Made by a program: the position numbers and the translations under genes. DNA of 64,000 bases, from positions 2,418,001 to 2,482,000 of the forward strand of contig AP017375.1 of assembly GCA_002355455.1 (NCBI GenBank), written 5' to 3'. The stretch is from Stanieria sp. NIES-3757 (GTDB lineage Bacteria > Cyanobacteriota > Cyanobacteriia > Cyanobacteriales > Xenococcaceae). Below the pieces are notes generated by a model, which was not told the origin of the DNA, did no database searches, and saw only the letters and a program-made list of their open reading frames with translations. Every line of letters starts with the position of its first letter. Within the stretch, counting starts at the first letter, position 1. Positions 55,201 through 64,000 of this stretch are shown in pieces.

Positions 55201-58200
55201 TCCAAAAGTGGTAATGTTTCTCTAACATGATGTTTCCAATGTATGATAAATGTTGCAACTTTAAATAGTGTCTGGCATTTAGCCTCACGGGCATCTAACC
55301 GGTCTAATAGTTTTAAAGCCAATTGTCCGAATTTATAAGCAGCTTCAAAATCTTGTAACAACCCACTGAAAACTATTCCATAATCAGCAAAGCCACTAGC
55401 TGATAAAGAAGTATTGCCATATTTAATAAATAAATTTACTTCCTGGCAAGCCATGAGAATAAATAATCCAGGTGCAGATTGATAGGCAGCAGGAATTAAA
55501 CTTGTTATGAGCCGAAGAGCTGCTAGCTTGTTGACATTTTCCATTGAAGGAAGATTAATTAAATTTTCTATTCCTTTGTTTGCCAAATTTGCTGTTGTTT
55601 CCTCAATAGCTTGCTCAATATCTAACGGAGTAGGTGATTCAATTAGTTTTACTCCCAGAATTTTTAGGACTTGCAATCCCAGCCTTACCGCTTCAAGTAA
55701 TTTTCTTTGAACTTCACGAGCTTTGATTTGTATTTCATAAACTTTCACTTTGTCTAGCATTGTTTTGGCTTGTTGCAACACTACCTCAGCTAACTGCTCC
55801 ATTTGCTCAAAATCACCGCTAAGAAATCCCACTTCCACTGATTCCTGATGTAGAGCTAATGCCAATTCATATTGTTGATGCCAACTAGAAGTAACCAACA
55901 AACTCAAACCTATCTTAAGAAAATGAATCGCAGATTCATACGCCGTCGCTGCTTTTGCTTTCCGACCTGCTATAAGATTGAGTTCAGCTAGCTCATCTTT
56001 TTCCGACTCCAAAGTAAGGATGCTAATTCCGTAATTCAGTTGGTTAACTAAAGCAAAAATATTTTCTTCTCTTTCTTCAAGAGAAGTGTTTTTTAATAGT
56101 AATTGACCGATTTTGAGATGAGTTGTTTTTTTCTGTGAATCTGGAATGAGAGAATAAGCTGCTTGCTGAACTCGGTCATGTAAAAATTTATAAGTAATAG
56201 TCAGTTGTTCTTGATTATTTGTTATTAATTTATGGTGCTGATTATTAATAACTAAAGGAATTTTGTAAAATTCGTCTAAAGGTAAAACTAAACCAGACAG
56301 TAAAGATTCCCACAACTCATCTGCTGTTTCTGATAAAGATTTTTGATTGACAATACTTAAAACATCTAAAGTAAATTTATTGCCAATACAAGCTGCTAAC
56401 TTTAAAATATTTTGCGTTTTTGAGGACAGCTTCTGAATTTGATTGACCATTAAATCAACGACGTTATCAGTGATTTGAATGTCTTTAAGTTGTTCGATCT
56501 GCCACTGCCAACAGCCTGCTTGAAAATTAAATTTTAAAAAGTTTTCTTGATAGAGAGATTTAAGTAACTGAGTTAAGAAGAAGGGATTGCCCCGAGTTTT
56601 ATTTAATACTAATTCGGCTAAAGAACGTGACTTTTTTGGAGTAGTATGGAGAGTATCACTTACTAATTGATTGATCTGCTCGATTTGCAAAGGCTGAAGA
56701 ATAATATTGTTGACAACAACACCAGCTTTTTGAATTTTTGCTAAACTTGACCTCAAAGGATGAGTTGCATTCACTTCGTTATCTCTATACGCACCAATTA
56801 TTAATAAATATTGGCTTTTTAAATTACTAAGTAGTAATTGAATTAGGGTGAGAGATGCAGAATCTGACCATTGCAAGTCATCTAGAAAAATTACTAAGGG
56901 ATGCTCTGGTTGACAAAATACTTGAATAAATTGTTGAAATACTCGATTAAATCTATTTCGAGTTTCAGTTGCTCCTAAAAGCGGTAGGGGGGGTTGAGAA
57001 CCAATAATCAGTTCAATTTCGGGAATAACATCAATAACAATCTGACCGTTAGTGCCAAGAGCTTCTAAAATTTTTGCTTGCCAAATTACTATTTTTTCCT
57101 GACTTTCTGTTAATAATTGCCTGATTAATTCTTGAAAAGCTTGAATAAAAGGCGCATAAGGAATATTTCGTTTAAATTGGTCAAACTTCCCAGTAATAAA
57201 ATATCCTCGCTGGCGTACAATCGGTTTATGAACTTCATTGACTAAAGAAGATTTACCAATTCCTGAATAACCACTCACTAAGATCATTTCAGTCGCACCA
57301 AGCGTCACACGCTCAAAAGTATTGATTAAGCTAGCAACTTCTTTTTCGCGACCATAAAGTTTTTGGCTAATGATAAATTGACTATATTGATCGAGTTTTC
57401 CCACCACAAAATTGTCAATTTTTCCAGTCGTTTGTAACTTGTTTAAACACGTTTCCAAATCAGCTTTTAATCCCAAAGCATTTTGATATCTTTCTTCAGA
57501 CGTTTTGCTGAATAATTTCATCACAATATTTGAAACTACTTGGGGAATTTGCTGATTAATTTCTTTTGGCGATCGAGGAGTTTGAGCAATATGACAATGA
57601 ATTAATTCCAAAGCATCTGTAGCGGTAAAAGGTAAATGACCAGTCAGCATTTCATAAAAAGTAATACCTAAAGAGTAAAAATCAGTTCGATAATCAATTG
57701 AACGATTCATTCTCCCAGTTTGTTCTGGAGACATATAAGCAAGAGAACCTTCAAATAAATCAGGATTACTAATAGTTTGCTCTTCTTTAGATAAACGTGA
57801 TGAAATACTAAAATCTATAATTTCAATTCGATCTTTTTGAAGATTAATCAGAATATTTTGGGGTTTAATATCTTTATGAATAATATTGTTTTGATGTAAC
57901 TGAGCCAGAATCGACGCAAGTTGAATTGCAATTTGTAAAAAATTTTCTAATTTAAAACTTGCTGAAGCGAGTGCTTTTTTGAGAGTTTCTCCCCCAAAAT
58001 CTGATAAAATCAATGCCAAACCATTTTGATAATTTTCTAAAGCTAGAGGTTTAACAACCCCTTCTATAGTCAAAGATTGAAGTATTTGATATTCGTGTCT
58101 CAAGCGAGCGAGTTCTTCTATGGGAGGATACTCAGTTTTGAGAGTTTTGATAATGACCGACGTTGAATCCGACTCTTTCAAAGCACGGTAGACAAGGGTT

Positions 58201-58256
58201 TTATTATTCTCGTAAAGAACTTCAATGAGATTGTATCCAGTAACGATTGTATTCAT
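52239..58256 (-). CDS. Giant Ser/Thr kinase - AAA ATPase - GAF - histidine kinase - receiver protein
   Basis: The product has 2005 residues. An N-terminal protein kinase domain (about 1-270) has [13 protein letters not shown] in place of DFG, and [33 protein letters not shown] predictor-like AAA/STAND module follows (P-loop [12 protein letters not shown] near 329; [11 protein letters not shown]), then a long TPR-like helical region to about 1330 and GAF (about 1342-1499). A coiled coil leads to HisKA ([12 protein letters not shown], about 1555), HATPase_c (about 1675-1769), a receiver ([13 protein letters not shown], about 1795-1912) and a helical tail. This is a known cyanobacterial architecture of AAA-type multi-sensor kinases. 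It is the middle gene of the operon. The front kinase lacks a canonical Gly-rich loop ([12 protein letters not shown]) but keeps the HKD and PEQTGRM motifs. Confidence 0.92.
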   Translation of the reverse strand: MNTIVTGYNLIEVLYENNKTLVYRALKESDSTSVIIKTLKTEYPPIEELARLRHEYQILQSLTIEGVVKPLALENYQNGLALILSDFGGETLKKALASASFKLENFLQIAIQLASILAQLHQNNIIHKDIKPQNILINLQKDRIEIIDFSISSRLSKEEQTISNPDLFEGSLAYMSPEQTGRMNRSIDYRTDFYSLGITFYEMLTGHLPFTATDALELIHCHIAQTPRSPKEINQQIPQVVSNIVMKLFSKTSEERYQNALGLKADLETCLNKLQTTGKIDNFVVGKLDQYSQFIISQKLYGREKEVASLINTFERVTLGATEMILVSGYSGIGKSSLVNEVHKPIVRQRGYFITGKFDQFKRNIPYAPFIQAFQELIRQLLTESQEKIVIWQAKILEALGTNGQIVIDVIPEIELIIGSQPPLPLLGATETRNRFNRVFQQFIQVFCQPEHPLVIFLDDLQWSDSASLTLIQLLLSNLKSQYLLIIGAYRDNEVNATHPLRSSLAKIQKAGVVVNNIILQPLQIEQINQLVSDTLHTTPKKSRSLAELVLNKTRGNPFFLTQLLKSLYQENFLKFNFQAGCWQWQIEQLKDIQITDNVVDLMVNQIQKLSSKTQNILKLAACIGNKFTLDVLSIVNQKSLSETADELWESLLSGLVLPLDEFYKIPLVINNQHHKLITNNQEQLTITYKFLHDRVQQAAYSLIPDSQKKTTHLKIGQLLLKNTSLEEREENIFALVNQLNYGISILTLESEKDELAELNLIAGRKAKAATAYESAIHFLKIGLSLLVTSSWHQQYELALALHQESVEVGFLSGDFEQMEQLAEVVLQQAKTMLDKVKVYEIQIKAREVQRKLLEAVRLGLQVLKILGVKLIESPTPLDIEQAIEETTANLANKGIENLINLPSMENVNKLAALRLITSLIPAAYQSAPGLFILMACQEVNLFIKYGNTSLSASGFADYGIVFSGLLQDFEAAYKFGQLALKLLDRLDAREAKCQTLFKVATFIIHWKHHVRETLPLLEDAYFSGLENGDLAHTGYSASHKCQYLYWSGSELKSLEQEMARFSKVIAQINQETALKWNQIFHQVVLNLIGNSESNYLLIGEAYNEEQLLPLHIQANERTLVHYVFLNKLILCYLFGEFAQAVENSIKAEQYLDGVRGWLAVPLFHFYDSLAHLAIYPSIPNSQQEYFLKRVTNNQEKMRKWADNAPMNFQHKYELVEAEKARVLGQYWQAMEYYDNAIAIAREQGYLQEEALAAELAAEFYFFFGKDRFAKEYLREAYYAYVRWGATAKVRSIETRYPDIFAWVQQPENLSSPKTTTSSSSSGNHSETLDFTTIMKASAVLSSEIVLDKLLTKLIQIVLENAGAETGILLLEKAGELQIEAFGAFKSDSVQIHQPKITATRQEQKLACTYPTSIVNYVARTHQVIVLNHAFNEETFNFDQYIIRHQPKSILCLPILHQGKLTGILYLENNLTERAFTQERLEVLQLLSSQAAIAIENARLYASLEEVNLTLEAKVEERTLQLQENNQHLQQEIRERQRAEEAAEAANRAKSQFLANMSHELRTPLNGVLGYTQILKKEKTLTEQQQNGLAIIHRCGEHLLTLINDILDLSKIEAQKMELHPSDFYFPPFLAGLIEICRLRAEQKGIILSYEPLSTLPTFIHADEKRLRQVLLNLLANAVKFTDRGSVTFKVGNHDGKLRFEVKDTGIGIAADQLEAIFLPFQQVGEQSRTTEGTGLGLAISRQLIQMMGGKLQVKSTLGQGSVFWFELDLPEVNHKNKQFKQGKRNIIGFRGSKRKVLVIDDQWENCSVLVNLLQPLGFEVMEASDGIEGFAKAREFQPDLIFMDLIMPKMDGFETTRQLRMLPELADLAIVAISASVLNFDRKQSLAVGCNDFLPKPFWEEELLEKLQIYLGLEWIYEDEEQDRENKHKEKEILASDVTTFPIPSTEEIAVLLDLAMRGDLRGIITRVNQLEELDRQWMPFATHIRKLAKDFKGKQIREFLKQL

Positions 58257-58331
58257 GTTGGTTGTCTTGCGCTCTTGTTCAATCTTATCGAGGCTGCAAT
58301 CAGAGTCAAAATCGGTGACGAATACAAATCT

Positions 58332-61300
58332 CTATTGATGAGGTTGAGCCAACAACTCTGCAATAGCTTGTAATAATTGGTTCGACACAACCGGTTTAGC
58401 AAGATGCTTCTGATACCCAGCAGCTAATGCTTGTTGTTGATCTATTTCCCCAGCATAAGCAGTTAAAGCGATCGCAGGAAGGTTTCCTCCTAACTCTGGT
58501 GGCAGGGAACGAATTTGACTGAGCAACATATAACCATCTATTTCTGGCATTCCGATATCACTGATTAGCAAATCTGGTTTGGTTTGGCTGATAAATTGTA
58601 GAGCTTCTTTTGCCGAAGCTACTGCGATCGCTTGCGCGCCAAGTTCTTGAAGCATTACACAGAGCAATTCTCGGCTATCAAGTTCATCATCGACAATTAA
58701 TATTTTAAATCCATTCAGACGAAGCAAAACTTCTGATTCTAGAGCCTTGGCTTTCTGAGGGCTTGCCGATCCCATTAACGGTAATTGCACTGTAAAAGTT
58801 GTTCCTTGTTCCTCACCTGGACTATCTACTTTAATTAAACCTCCATGAGCCTCAACTAAATAGCGACAAATAGCTAGTCCCAACCCCAACCCACCAAACT
58901 TTCTTGTTGTCGCGCTATCCGCTTGGCGAAAGTAATCAAAGACATAAGGCAAAAAGTCGGGAGAAATGCCTTTACCTGTGTCGGTAACAGTAATTTGAGC
59001 GTAATTTGTTCTTGTTTGGTTCTCTCCTGGTAATGACACGCGATCGCTGAATAAGCCCAGCTTAACTTCAACTCGTCCACCTACGGGAGTAAATTTAATT
59101 GCATTGGTAAGCAAATTCCAAAGGACTTGCTGTAAACGAGTCGCATCTCCCAAAATCTCTCCTACCGAAGCATCCAGTTTGGTTTGAAATTCAATTGATT
59201 TAGCTTGTGCTGCCAAACGTACCGTTTCGATAGCTCCTTCAATCGTCGAGACTAAGTTAACTGGTGTTTGATTGAGACTTAGTTTCCCTGTCAAAATGCG
59301 TGAAACGTCGAGTAAGTCTTCAATGAGTTGGGTTTGTAACTTAGCATTACGCTCAATGATTTCGAGTCCACGGGTGAAGGTTTGTTCGTCCCATTGACGA
59401 GTGCGGAGTAGGTTAGACCAGCCCACGATAGGATTGAGGGGGGTACGCAGTTCGTGAGACAAGACAGCTAAAAATTCATCTTTGATCCGATTTGCCTTTT
59501 CTGCTTCTGCACGGGCAGCTTGCTCTTGCTGGAGTAAATGTAGTCGTTGTTTTTCTAACTCCTTCTGCTCGTGAATATCTGTAGAAACCCCAAACCATTT
59601 GACCACGAGATTGTGTTCATCCTTTAACGGAATTGCTCGCACTAAATGCCAGCGATACATTCCATCTACCCGCCTGAGCCGATATTCATGTTCATAGGGA
59701 ATACCAGTTTGCACCGATTCCATCCAACGGTGATCGGTTGGTTCGATATCATCGGGATGTAAAGCTATGCGCCAATCAAAATCAAGTAACTGCTCACACT
59801 CCAAACCAATATAGTTACATAATTGCTGATTAACGTAGTTGTTTCGTCCTTCGCGATCGGCAGTCCAAACCAGTTGGGGAATGGCTTCAGCCAAATAACG
59901 GTAACGTTCTTCACTTCGGCGTAGTTCTTCTTCTGCCCGTTTGCGATCGCTAATATCGCTGACTAAGGCTACAAATCCTTCAACCTTTCCCCGCTCGTCC
60001 AATTGAGGAATGTAAGTAGCTTCAATATAACGAGTTCCCGCGTCTTGATAAGTAATTTGACTTTCAAAAGTAACTTGCTGCCCTGCCAATACTTGCTCGA
60101 CGTAGGGAAGGATTTTTTCATAAGCCGATTCCCCCAAAACCTCTCGCAAGTGCTTACCGTAGACTTCTGCTGAAGAACGACCAAACCACTTTTGATAAGT
60201 CAGATTATTAAAAAGATAACGCTGTTGTGAATTGACAAAGGAAATCAAAACTGGCACTTGATTAGTAACCAAGCTTAATTCTTGCTCTCTTCTGCGTAGT
60301 GCTTCCTGCATCTGCTTACGCTCAGTCAAATCAAGAAAAGCACCGACCGCTCCTCGTACTTCACCAGACTCATCTAAAAGTGGTACAGCCTTACCATAGA
60401 GGTAGCTTATGTCAGTCTCACTAAAAACAAACTCTATCTCTTCCTCAACCTCTTGCTTGGTGCGAGCAGCAAGCTGCATTGGTAAATCTTCAGGTGGAAT
60501 TTCGTGACCATTTTTGCAAACTTTGAAGGCAAAGGGATACTCGCCACTGGCAGGGGTAGAAGTAGCAATTGAGCCGATGGGAACTCGCAGCAATTCATAG
60601 GCAGCTCGATTGGCATTCATATAATGACATTCTGGATCGCGGGCAATCCAAATCGCAGCAGGAACAGTTTCCATAAAAGCTTCTAGTTCCTTTGCCCAGG
60701 CAAGAGCGATCGCTTCACTCTTGTGTAAAGCTTCTTCAGAACGTTTGCGATCGGTTATATCCAAGGCAATGCCAGTCATGCGTGCTGGTTGCCCTTCGGC
60801 ATCCAAAAAAGTACGACCAATCGCCATTAACCAGCGCATCCCTTTACTTGGATGTAATACGCGAAATTCAAGATTCAGTTCGGTTCCGTCTTCTAAAGCT
60901 TGACGTGTTTCGTAATCAATTCGCATTTGGTCTTCTTCAAAGATAGAAGCAATCCAATTTTTATAGGATGGTACTACAGCATCATCTAATCCATAAAGCT
61001 CGCGGTATTCTTCTGACCATGTGACATAACTATTAAGAATATTCCAGTCCCACCATCCAGCATCGGCAGCGCGTTGAGCCAGATTGAGACGCTCCAGTGT
61101 TTCTTGAAGAGCGATTTCTGTTTGTTGGCGTTCCGCTTCGTACTGCTTGGCATCGCTGATGTCTTCTGCCAATCCAACCACTCGATAAGGTTCGCCAGAC
61201 TCGTCTTTAATGGGAAACCCCCTATCTCGGATCCATCGGATCGAACCATCTGGACGAACAATCCGATACTCTTGGTCATAACCACCCGATAGTGCTTGCT

Positions 61301-61898
61301 CAAAGAAAACCTTTTGTACTCGCTCTCGATCATCGATATGAATTGCCTCAATCCATGCCATGAAATTGGCATATAAGCTTGTGCAGGAACGTCCCCAAAT
61401 TCTTTCATAGGAAGGGCTGACGTAAATAAGCCGAGTTTCTTTAGGTTCTGAGATCCAAAAGCAGATGTCAACTAAATTGTCTGCTAATTGACGATATTGC
61501 TCTTCGCTTTCCCTCAGAGCTTTTTGACTTGTTTGCAACTGTTGCAGACTGACTTGGGTTTTTTTTTGGGCTGTACGCAATACTCCACACAAATAACTGA
61601 TGACACATCCCTGTATAATAAACAACAACATCCGCACATTGTTAGCTAGCTCGAAGCTAAGTCCTTGCCTGAATTCCAAGAAAAAGTAATTAATCAACAA
61701 AGACGATAACAAAGTGGCTACCACTCCCGGTTTTGTCCCTCCATACAAGGCACTAATAGTAACTGTGCCAAAAAAAAGCAGAAAAGGAGTCTGAGAAGTT
61801 TGGAACCAAGGATCGAGTCCTAGCATCAAAAGAAGGGCGAGGAAAGTTACTGTAATCGCCAATCCATAGCTTTGCACTTGACTCCGAGATTTGAACAT
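58332..61898 (-). CDS. Membrane hybrid histidine kinase: DUF4118, five PAS domains, HisKA-HATPase, REC
   Basis: The product has 1188 residues. The N-terminus (about 10-110) has four membrane helices of the KdpD-like DUF4118 type (LLFFGTVTISALYGGTKPGVVATLLSSLLINYFF). Five PAS domains with PAC tails follow, at about 130-250, 270-390, 400-525, 535-655 and 660-785 (repeated DISDRKRAEEEL-type linkers). HisKA carries His in [15 protein letters not shown] (about 814), HATPase_c (about 929-1033) has GGLGLGLAICRYLVEAHGG, and a receiver (about 1063-1183) has LLISDIGMPEIDG. It is the first gene of the three-kinase operon, 75 bases before the next. Confidence 0.92.
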   Translation of the reverse strand: MFKSRSQVQSYGLAITVTFLALLLMLGLDPWFQTSQTPFLLFFGTVTISALYGGTKPGVVATLLSSLLINYFFLEFRQGLSFELANNVRMLLFIIQGCVISYLCGVLRTAQKKTQVSLQQLQTSQKALRESEEQYRQLADNLVDICFWISEPKETRLIYVSPSYERIWGRSCTSLYANFMAWIEAIHIDDRERVQKVFFEQALSGGYDQEYRIVRPDGSIRWIRDRGFPIKDESGEPYRVVGLAEDISDAKQYEAERQQTEIALQETLERLNLAQRAADAGWWDWNILNSYVTWSEEYRELYGLDDAVVPSYKNWIASIFEEDQMRIDYETRQALEDGTELNLEFRVLHPSKGMRWLMAIGRTFLDAEGQPARMTGIALDITDRKRSEEALHKSEAIALAWAKELEAFMETVPAAIWIARDPECHYMNANRAAYELLRVPIGSIATSTPASGEYPFAFKVCKNGHEIPPEDLPMQLAARTKQEVEEEIEFVFSETDISYLYGKAVPLLDESGEVRGAVGAFLDLTERKQMQEALRRREQELSLVTNQVPVLISFVNSQQRYLFNNLTYQKWFGRSSAEVYGKHLREVLGESAYEKILPYVEQVLAGQQVTFESQITYQDAGTRYIEATYIPQLDERGKVEGFVALVSDISDRKRAEEELRRSEERYRYLAEAIPQLVWTADREGRNNYVNQQLCNYIGLECEQLLDFDWRIALHPDDIEPTDHRWMESVQTGIPYEHEYRLRRVDGMYRWHLVRAIPLKDEHNLVVKWFGVSTDIHEQKELEKQRLHLLQQEQAARAEAEKANRIKDEFLAVLSHELRTPLNPIVGWSNLLRTRQWDEQTFTRGLEIIERNAKLQTQLIEDLLDVSRILTGKLSLNQTPVNLVSTIEGAIETVRLAAQAKSIEFQTKLDASVGEILGDATRLQQVLWNLLTNAIKFTPVGGRVEVKLGLFSDRVSLPGENQTRTNYAQITVTDTGKGISPDFLPYVFDYFRQADSATTRKFGGLGLGLAICRYLVEAHGGLIKVDSPGEEQGTTFTVQLPLMGSASPQKAKALESEVLLRLNGFKILIVDDELDSRELLCVMLQELGAQAIAVASAKEALQFISQTKPDLLISDIGMPEIDGYMLLSQIRSLPPELGGNLPAIALTAYAGEIDQQQALAAGYQKHLAKPVVSNQLLQAIAELLAQPHQ

Positions 61899-62410
61899 GA
61901 GACTTGTTGTTTAATAAAAAGGTAGAAAATTAAGGAAACTCTGATTCTGAAATCGCTTGAATATTTTATACAGCCATTAAATCAAAATTCCAAATTCTAG
62001 CAGCAGTCAGTCTGAAACAATTATCTAAATTATCAATAAATTTTAGCTAGTGTTGTCGTGAGATTAAATATCTTGATACCTAATCTCATGTTTTCGCATT
62101 CGAGCAGAATGCTACTTATGTTTAGATAAGATTGTGTTTGTTCTGAGTGCAGTTTTTTTCCTGTAGGTTTGGTTCAGAAAATTTAAGTTTAAGAAAATTA
62201 TTTTGTCAATTCCAAAAATCTAACTTTATTGTAATTGAAACTCATTTGCCACAAAAACGACTTATTTTTCTTTTATGTAATTGTCATTGCCAATATTAAA
62301 CTCTCGAGCCTTAAAAGAATAAACTAGTAAAATCAGGCGAACATCGGTTCGCCCTTACAAATTGGTAAATTATTAATTAAAAGCGATCGCTTTAAGTTTA
62401 ACTCAAACAG
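61899..62410. other. Intergenic gap upstream of the kinase operon
   Basis: The 512 bases should hold the operon promoter. I see no gene. A copy of the dispersed palindrome lies at 62336-62353 and a HIP1-type site at 62383-62390. Confidence 0.4.
62336..62353. repeat. Dispersed GGCGAA...TTCGCC palindrome
   Basis: GGCGAA (62336-62341) and TTCGCC (62348-62353) are followed by CTTACAA, as in the tyrA copy. It lies about 60 bases beyond the stop of the oxidoreductase gene. Confidence 0.6.
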
Positions 62411-63412
62411 TTATTTAACAAACTGAGGCATGATTTCCGCTGCGGTAAATAAACCAAACAAACCACGACGATGCAATGCCATTCCAGCTTTGAGATAGCC
62501 GAAAGCAGGACCACAAACATTGGCAGCCATACTGGTTTCATCGCCTAAAGTAAAAGTATGAGTAGAAATTTTGCCTTCAAAAGTACGTCCAGTAATTTGG
62601 ACATTGGTACTTAAAGGTTTTTTAGGATTACGAGTATCAACTAAACCACCAACAGTAACGCGATCGCGACTACAAATTCCTGCCAATTCCAGCATAATAT
62701 CATCCGCGTGTTCCATGTTTTCTAGAGCCAGAATGCCGTTAGTTTGAGCTAATAAAGCTTCTACTTCAGCTTCGCTCATCGCTCTGGCAGTTTCGACATT
62801 GTATCCTGGTAAATGAGCAATATCTTCTCTAATCGTGGCACGATAAGCTTCCCAATTAGCAATACCTACTCCAAAGGTAATTTTTACGCTATGAATTTCA
62901 GCATAACTTTGGGCAGCGACAGCAGCAGCAGCAGTCAATAAACCTGGAGTTGCACCACAACCAGTTAGATAAGTAATGCCTGCTTGTTGTAATTCAGTTT
63001 GTAATTCTAATAATTGTTCGACTGCACTAGTTCTTTTTACCGCATCTACCAACACACCTTGCCAACCAGATTGAATAAATTGTTTGGCTACATCTGCCAT
63101 AAAAGTATTAGGAAGATTGGGTAAAGCGAGAAAATATCCATCGATCGCGGTATGGTTCAATAAATCAAAGATGCTAGTTTGACTGAGAGTTCCATCTTCG
63201 GGCAAATAACCCAATGAACCATGGGTAGCATAAGTCGCGATCGCAGCTTGAACATCTAACCCAGACGCATTATAAGCATAACCTTGCTGGTCTGCTGCCC
63301 CTACCCAAATCATTTCTCCTTTGAGGGACAAAACTTTTGCTGCTGCTTGTCCTAAACCACCAAAACCTAAAACACCTACTCTAAGAGGATTTGTAATCTT
63401 ATCTACGATCAT
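62411..63412 (-). CDS. Saccharopine-dehydrogenase-like oxidoreductase
   Basis: This 333-residue protein has an N-terminal Rossmann fold ([19 protein letters not shown]). Further on are [36 protein letters not shown] and [23 protein letters not shown]. This conserved cyanobacterial family is usually annotated saccharopine-dehydrogenase-like; cyanobacteria make lysine by another route, so its true substrate is unknown. It stands alone between the kinase operon and the DUF2997 gene. Confidence 0.75.
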   Translation of the reverse strand: MIVDKITNPLRVGVLGFGGLGQAAAKVLSLKGEMIWVGAADQQGYAYNASGLDVQAAIATYATHGSLGYLPEDGTLSQTSIFDLLNHTAIDGYFLALPNLPNTFMADVAKQFIQSGWQGVLVDAVKRTSAVEQLLELQTELQQAGITYLTGCGATPGLLTAAAAVAAQSYAEIHSVKITFGVGIANWEAYRATIREDIAHLPGYNVETARAMSEAEVEALLAQTNGILALENMEHADDIMLELAGICSRDRVTVGGLVDTRNPKKPLSTNVQITGRTFEGKISTHTFTLGDETSMAANVCGPAFGYLKAGMALHRRGLFGLFTAAEIMPQFVK

Positions 63413-63767
63413 TTTTTATTTTTTATCGAAGAGAACAGATTTTTATTATCTGGTTTGATGGCATCAAATAAGACTAAGAGTTCAAAAATTATTTGTCTAG
63501 TTTTATCGTTCGATTTATCTTTTTGTATACATTTGTTAAGTAATTAGGTTTTTTTATCCCTTTATGTCTTGACTGAAACGACAAGCTAAGGAAAACTTAG
63601 AAAATAATAAAGTAATAACCATATCTATTATTAATTTTTGATAAAATTCGATTCATATTACTGCGATTGCTAAAGATAGCTATATTAAAAAGAGTTATAG
63701 CTCAATCGATGCCATAACTCCCATAGCTCCAAACCCCAGGACAACTCTAACTACCTAGGGATCGACC
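63413..63767. other. Intergenic region between divergent genes
   Basis: These 355 bases hold the promoters for both neighbours. GTTATAGC (63694-63701) with GCCATAAC (63711-63718) makes a small imperfect inverted repeat just upstream of the DUF2997 gene. Nothing else is evident. Confidence 0.35.
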
Positions 63768-63983
63768 ATGAACATGGAAACACTAGAATTTATCATTTAT
63801 CCCGATGGTCGGGTTAAAGAGACAGTAACAGGTATTGTTGGGTCATCTTGTCAAGAGGTGACCGCAGCAATTGAAGAACAACTTGGGGTAGTTATTTCGA
63901 CTGCCAAAACCTCTGAATATTATGTTCAAGAGGTTAATCAATCAACCAAAGTTACCAATCAAAACAGCTTTAGCGATTGGTAA
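63768..63983 (+). CDS. DUF2997 family protein
   Basis: This 71-residue product has METLEFIIYPDGRVKETVTGIVGSSC and EVTAAIEEQLGVVISTAKTSEYY, the pattern of DUF2997 proteins of cyanobacteria. These often precede a ycf35 (DUF1257) gene, which may lie just beyond the window. Function is unknown; the family is linked by gene order to photosynthetic or iron-sulfur functions. The start may be the ATG at 63768 or that at 63774. Confidence 0.8.
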   Translation: MNMETLEFIIYPDGRVKETVTGIVGSSCQEVTAAIEEQLGVVISTAKTSEYYVQEVNQSTKVTNQNSFSDW

Positions 63984-64000
63984 ATGATTTGTTTACATTT

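Overview
The window is chromosomal DNA of a phycobilisome-containing, very probably phycoerythrin-containing cyanobacterium. The evidence is the many GCGATCGC (HIP1-type) octamers, a cpeC/cpeD/cpeS/cpeT/cpeR-type operon, NdhL, an NtcA-type urea-transport promoter, DUF3007 and DUF2997 proteins, and large hybrid kinases. The AT-rich spacers and small palindromic repeats would fit a Pleurocapsales/Stanieria-like lineage, but that is a guess. I found no complete insertion sequence, prophage or CRISPR array.

Region by region. 1-4.9 kb: a cotranscribed set of a vanillyl-alcohol-oxidase/4-cresol-dehydrogenase family flavoenzyme, a MATE exporter fused in frame to an AroH-type chorismate mutase, and a T-protein-like TyrA whose own mutase domain looks degenerate. 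Together these look like tyrosine-branch supply, phenol oxidation and export. 5-6.5 kb: a broken RND-efflux adaptor gene. 6.6-13 kb: the urea ABC transporter urtABCDE behind a perfect NtcA box, plus ureG. 13-15 kb: a DUF924 gene and a glucokinase with an in-frame duplication in its ATP loop, then about 1 kb without a gene that carries an apparently orphan c-di-AMP (ydaO-yuaA) riboswitch. 15.8-18.2 kb: a HAD-membrane protein and a 2OG-Fe(II) oxygenase. 18.6-24 kb: the phycoerythrin linker/lyase/regulator operon, with a stem-loop in the leader of its first gene, and a second CpeS-type lyase. 24-29.4 kb: a sugar-type binding protein and CobN. 29.5-34.2 kb: a DICT-GAF histidine kinase, an HD protein and a GT9 glycosyltransferase. 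34.3-36.7 kb: ispD, trpA, a DUF3007 gene and ndhL. 36.9 kb: an intronless tRNA-Leu(UAA). 37-44 kb: glgB, a small exported protein, an FMN 2-hydroxy-acid oxidase, a chromate transporter and a sulfotransferase. 44.8-48.4 kb: a STAND NTPase with 14 WD40 repeats. 48.4-49.2 kb: mobile-element debris with nested inverted repeats. 49.2-61.9 kb: a conserved small protein and a three-gene operon of giant sensor kinases (one with a Ser/Thr-kinase front end) without a DNA-binding output protein. 62.4-64 kb: a saccharopine-dehydrogenase-like oxidoreductase and a DUF2997 protein.

The strongest leads are the aromatic cluster with the MATE-AroH fusion, the c-di-AMP riboswitch followed by a good ribosome-binding site and a start codon that stops after three codons, and the leader hairpin of the cpe operon. 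Functional calls rest on remembered family motifs and gene order; no database search was run.
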